Shown here piece after piece: positions 59,756 through 64,000 of a stretch of 64,000 nucleotides of DNA (its first letter is position 1; every line of letters starts with the position of its first letter). The notes beneath the pieces were generated by a model. That model saw nothing but the letters and a program-made list of their open reading frames with translations, did no database searches and was not told where the DNA came from. This DNA comes from Himantopus leucocephalus (Eukaryota; Chordata; Aves; Charadriiformes; Recurvirostridae): assembly GCA_003993805.1 (NCBI GenBank), contig RSEF01000002.1:93431218-93495217 (forward strand). Reading direction: 5' to 3'. Both the position numbers and the translations under genes were made by a program.

Positions 59756-62700
59756 CTTGTGAAACACTATTCAGGAAGCGCATGCCAACCTGGCCACTGT
59801 CTGTGTCCCCAGCATTTAGAATTGCCATATTAAAGATATTAGGGTATGTATACTCATTCCCTTCTGTCTACGGACCTCTTGTTCATGAACCTGACTAAAA
59901 CCCTTCCCTCCCCACCCCCCAGATACTGTGCATATGATTTTAAAAATACTAATTTTAAAACAATTTACAAGTATTCCCCAAGCAGAAAGAAATCAAATTT
60001 AAATTATTTTGGGAATTGTTTGCCTGCCTCTGATGGTCATAGTAGCAGCTGCACTTTTAATCTCCAATTCTACCAATATTTATAAAAGCAGTTTTGCTGA
60101 CTAAGCAGTCCATCCACTTTTATTAGGATTTCTTACCTGAGTGAAGTTACACTTATATTCAATTTGCAAGAGCAGTTAACGAATGCCATCTCTCTGATTT
60201 TGTCTCCAAGCCATCAGGGAAGAAAAAGTACACAGAGATCCATTCAGAGAGTTTTTGGAACATAAGAAGGCATTTCCAAATCCTTAACCACATCTTCTTC
60301 CCTGTAGTCGCACAAGCAGCAAGCAAATAAAAAGAATATAGGACAGAATGTATAATAGTTTCTGAAGAACACACTTGTCTGCATATATTCCTTACTTTTT
60401 CGCATGTTGCATAGGGATAACTGAGCCTCCTTTCCTATAACATGTTCTGAGCTCCAGCTTGAAATTGTCCTTAAAGTCTTGGACTTTTTATCTGGTGCAA
60501 CAATTCATACTACTGTGGGCCAAATAAGCACATCAAGACAGTCAAATTAGCAAATACACTTTGGGTTGTGCTTTTTTTTTTCCCCCTCCAGTGCAAAGAG
60601 AGGATCTAAATCTAACTTTCTCAAGCTTTTTGTTCCCTGAAACAGGCTCCTCTCCCTGCATGAGCCCTGGTGTTTTCAGTGGAGCCTGGCTAGCAACAAA
60701 CACTGGTTCAGCAGGTTATGTCTGCAATAAGGAATAACATCCTGTGCGTTTTCAGAAAAGGCAATTCTAGTCAGTCCTCCATTTTCCTTTTGATAAAAAA
60801 TTTAATAGGTTTAATATTTCGCAGGATAAACATGTTTGTGAAGAAAAATCTATATGAGCTTAGGATTGGCTTAACTTTCCTCAGAAGTGGAGGCAAGTTA
60901 ATTATTGCCCCACATCCTCACCATCTCAGTCTTCCCCTCAGACTGAGGGGCTGCAGTGTGGTGGGCAGCCAGGAGCAGGCACTAAATGTGCACAACAGGG
61001 ACAGAGGAAGAGCGAAGAGCCCCAGTACTACTGAGGGCCGGAGGAGCAAGATGGCAACTGCTGTTTCCAAAAGTGAGCCAGTTCCATAAAGGTATCTCTC
61101 CATAGCAATCACTTCACCCAGTTCCCCAGAGCTCAGGCACAGACCAGGTATAGAACATGTCTGTAGGTGTGTTGCCGATGCTGACAGTCTCCTACCCCAG
61201 GCACACCTACTTTGCCAATGCTAATGCCAGCCCTATAAATATATTTTACTTTTTTTTCTCCCCTCCTTTAAATACTGTATCCCTTGAAAGTTTCTCAGGA
61301 TGGGATTCCAGAGCTTAAAGGCTTCTTGAAAGAAAAGGAAGAAATCCAGGGTCACTTTCCTAGACTACAATGGTGGATTTCTGTCTCTTCCTGGCACTGT
61401 GCAGTATTTATTTCATCTTCTGGTTTTCTTGCGCTTTGCTCTGAAATAACAAGAGTTTCTTGATTGGCAAGAGCACTGATCAGCCCAGTAATAATCTGCT
61501 TACACGCTTCACTGATGAAACAGAGCTAGGCTATAGCGGGCTTGTGCTGTGCATCGTTACCATACCCATTGGGGATTAGGATGCTTATAGCAGTGATCAA
61601 GGTCGTGGAAAGGATTTTGGCCTGACCATGCTTTTCCTGCTGACACACTGTCTGTGGCAGCCATTTCCCTAGTCAGGTTAATGAAACCCTCTTCCATTTA
61701 TGTTTTCTCCTTTAAGATGACAACTGCTATAAAAAAAATAACCTCTCTGACCTCAGCCATCATCTCTCACTGTGGTTTTTCATCCCTGAATCTGTTAATT
61801 GAAACTACAGAGTCACAAGAGCAGCACTCTACATAGTTTAGTCCCTAATCATGTGAAGCCTGCATCCTAGTGAGGAATTTATGTATAACACTAATTATGA
61901 CTGACATTGCCTGTTAGGGTGGGAGATAAAAATCACATCACAGTGTAGCTGGAATGGTCTTGCAACCTCTCTACAGCTGGCTTAATGTTTCTACACAAAT
62001 AGCTTGACCTTTAGAAAAGAGAGAGGGGAGGAAAAGCAGGAGATGTTTTGAGCTTTAAGTGATTCCCATTTGTAACACTATGAATGGCACATTTGGTCCA
62101 ATTTCCAGTCTCTGGCATTTCTAAACTGTCATGTTACAAACAGGCAGCAGGCTATAAACTTCCCCCCTCGAGGGAAGGAAGGCAATCAAGTAGGTACCCC
62201 AGCCAGCAAGTCTGCGATGCTGCCGTGTCGGAAACCCGGCACCTACAGACAGTGCAGCAGCTGTTCCATGGGGTTACAGCACCGGCCCATTAGCAGCACG
62301 GTAAATACATTGCACTGGTTCCGTGTTGCTGTATATAGATTAATGATACCCCTGCAAAGTGATTCTAGAGAGGGTGTAAAGGCGACAGAGAATTGGGACT
62401 CAGTGCCTTTTACCCACACTGCACTGCATTGCTCTTAATTCACAGAGGTACTGCAGAAGGCGGCTCCAAGACTAGGAGTGTTTCTTCCTGTCATTCTCAA
62501 ATGCAGTAAAAGGGACTAGGAAGAGAAAAAAGGGAAAGAATCAATGTGGAAAGAGAATGGAGGCTTTGACTGAAAGCCACATGAAAAGTTTGTTACCCTG
62601 CAAGCCTCGCCTTTTGCCAGCACCACTAGGAGAGGCTGTGGTTACTCCAGTTCATATGCTGAATTTAAGGGGTAGTTACCAGTGATAGTCAGCCACTTTA

Positions 62701-63598
62701 CAGTATAAGTAAGTAACAAAAGTGGGGACTTTGTTAGAGATTAGTTACTGTTTAGGAACCAGATCGGATGGTTTGCTGCAGATTTGAATTTACTCCTGTT
62801 CCACCCATAGCTTCTCCCTGATCCAAGAAGTATTGAACATTGACCTACAAGTGGGTTCACACAGAACAAAGACATCTGACTTGGGGTGTGGGGAGAAATT
62901 CAGTCTGGGCCCTTCTATCATCTCCTAAAACCAGGAGACTATTAACTGGTGTTACCACACGAGAGGTTAAACAGGGAAGGACAAGGGTGATCAACACCAG
63001 GAAACAAAGACCACTTATTTCAGACAGGTGCTTTACAAATCCTTCAGCTTGTTTCCATGTTTTTCCATAACTTTCAACTCAAATACATTGCTTGCTTTGT
63101 TTGCATAATCTTACCTTCGCTGGTTTCCATGTACTAGAACTAGTTGAGGGAACAATTTAAACATATTGAGCAAATCATAAATTGCATGCCTAAAATGCTA
63201 TTATAGAAAAAAAATGTCATGGATTTGCTAAATTGGGGCTCTCAAGCTCAAATGAAAAATTTTATTCTCATTATTTTTGCCATACTGATTTAAATAAGAG
63301 CACGTTAGGAAATAATATATATTCAGACTTTTCAGCATCTGATTGTGATGACTGAGAGGGTAGCCTTGATAAACTTTGCATTCTAGGTCCCATTTGGCAC
63401 CTTACAGCACACACAAGCTAGAGCAGCGCTCTTATCATGAACTTTAGGACTACAAGAGATACAAGACTCATCACACCAAGCAACCAGGAAAAAGAATGCT
63501 ACATGAGTGTACCTTCTCCATCCAACCATTAAACATTGCTGTGGAAAAAAAAAATATCCTTTGGAGGGTGCAAGAGAATAAGCCTTTGGATGGACAGC
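59756..63598. other. Unassigned stretch
   Basis: No repeat family is recognised. The exon candidate at 60938-61071 lies here. T-rich and A-rich runs occur near 60570 and 63549. Otherwise nothing is seen. Confidence 0.4.
60938..61071 (+). CDS. Candidate coding exon, unidentified gene (plus strand)
   Basis: The acceptor is among the best in the window (catctcagtcttcccctcag) and the donor is good (CCAAAA/GTGAGC). One frame is open throughout, reading LRGCSVVGSQEQALNVHNRD followed by an arginine/serine-rich run (RGRAKSPSTTEGRRSK). A second frame is open for most of the exon. The locally higher GC content compared with the surroundings is compatible with an exon. The open frame extends upstream through the acceptor to 60718, so openness is not specific. 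The protein is not recognised. Confidence 0.22.
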
Positions 63599-64000
63599 TG
63601 TCATTGTTTGGGCTGGACTAGCCACTGAAACAAAAAAAATGCTCTTCTTTACTTCTCTCCCTTTCAGAGAAAAGAGAGCATCTCACTTCAGGGAGAGAAG
63701 GATGAAAGAGAAAGAGACTTATAAGTTTAAAAGAAACTAAACTACTTTAATGAAATATGAATAATAAAATAATAAAAAGAAAATATAATAATATTAAAAA
63801 AGAAAATAATGAAATATATATACAATATATACAAAACCAGTATCAAACTCCCAGGATGACGATCACGTCACCAGCAGGCACTGGGAAAGTTACAGACTGG
63901 ACTCAGTGACTGACAGGAACTGGATTCCAGATTTGAATTCAGGAATGCATGGATCAAGATCAAAGGCAGATGAACAGACAGAGTCCTCCTCAGACACCAG
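63599..64000 (-). mobile_element. LTR, second copy of the 43671-44454 family, cut by window end
   Basis: It starts TGTCATTGTTTGGGCTGG and follows 43671 onward block by block, including 'agagacttataag' and 'gaaactaaactactttaatga' (containing the minus-strand ATTAAA signal). It also shares the A/T-rich stretch and 'tcaccagcag-cactgggaaag'. Only the U5/R end and part of U3 lie within the window. Orientation is minus, as for the other copy, and sequence similarity is high with scattered substitutions and small indels. Whether it is solo or part of a provirus depends on sequence beyond 64000. Confidence 0.9.

Noticed and set aside
1..64000. tRNA, rRNA, CRISPR arrays, operons or phage genes
   Set aside because: I looked for and did not find any such structure. 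The window is animal nuclear DNA.

Overview
The window looks like noncoding-rich nuclear DNA from a bird. The evidence is several CR1 LINE fragments ending in the avian-type ATTCTATGATTCT tail (read on the minus strand at 9139, 15273 and 50719). There are also four LTR copies of endogenous-retrovirus type that belong to families common in bird genomes. The background is AT-rich and a single strong CpG island lies at about 40480-41300. Nothing prokaryotic is present: no operons, no CRISPR and no tRNA or rRNA that I could recognise. It is also draft sequence, with one 100-N gap and a dozen single Ns, most of them sitting between two near-identical copies of the same sequence.

Layout. 1-2167 is unassigned single-copy-like sequence. 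2168-2462 is a minus-strand ERVL-type LTR fragment. 2478-5140 is a long, multiply broken plus-strand CR1 ORF2. 5141-15270 is mostly unassigned, with a short CR1 3' end (9139-9415) and an ancient CR1/L3-like 3' end (12540-12870). 15273-16990 is a minus-strand CR1 rearranged by internal deletions. 17305-18503 is the 3' end of an ERV with its polypurine tract and LTR. 18504-40480 is mainly unassigned intron- or intergenic-like DNA with a probable hAT element (25191-26152) and weak minus-strand exon candidates. 40480-41300 is the CpG island, with good splice donors pointing outward on both strands. This suggests a bidirectional promoter with one transcript running left and another running right. 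41945-42081 is the best plus-strand exon candidate. 42985-44781 is an ERV LTR into which a second LTR (43671-44454) inserted with a 5-bp target duplication. 50150-51760 is an ancient CR1 split by a younger CR1 with a 5' inversion (twin priming) and a 9-bp target duplication. 58745-59755 is another plus-strand CR1. 63599-64000 is the start of a second copy of the 43671 LTR family.

I could not name any host gene. The minus-strand and plus-strand exon candidates are listed with low confidence, because short open frames with acceptable splice sites arise by chance in 64 kb. I see no clearly new biological system. The most informative observations are the twin-primed CR1, the nested LTRs, the haplotype-overlap artefacts marked by single Ns, and the CpG-island promoter with its decamer array.
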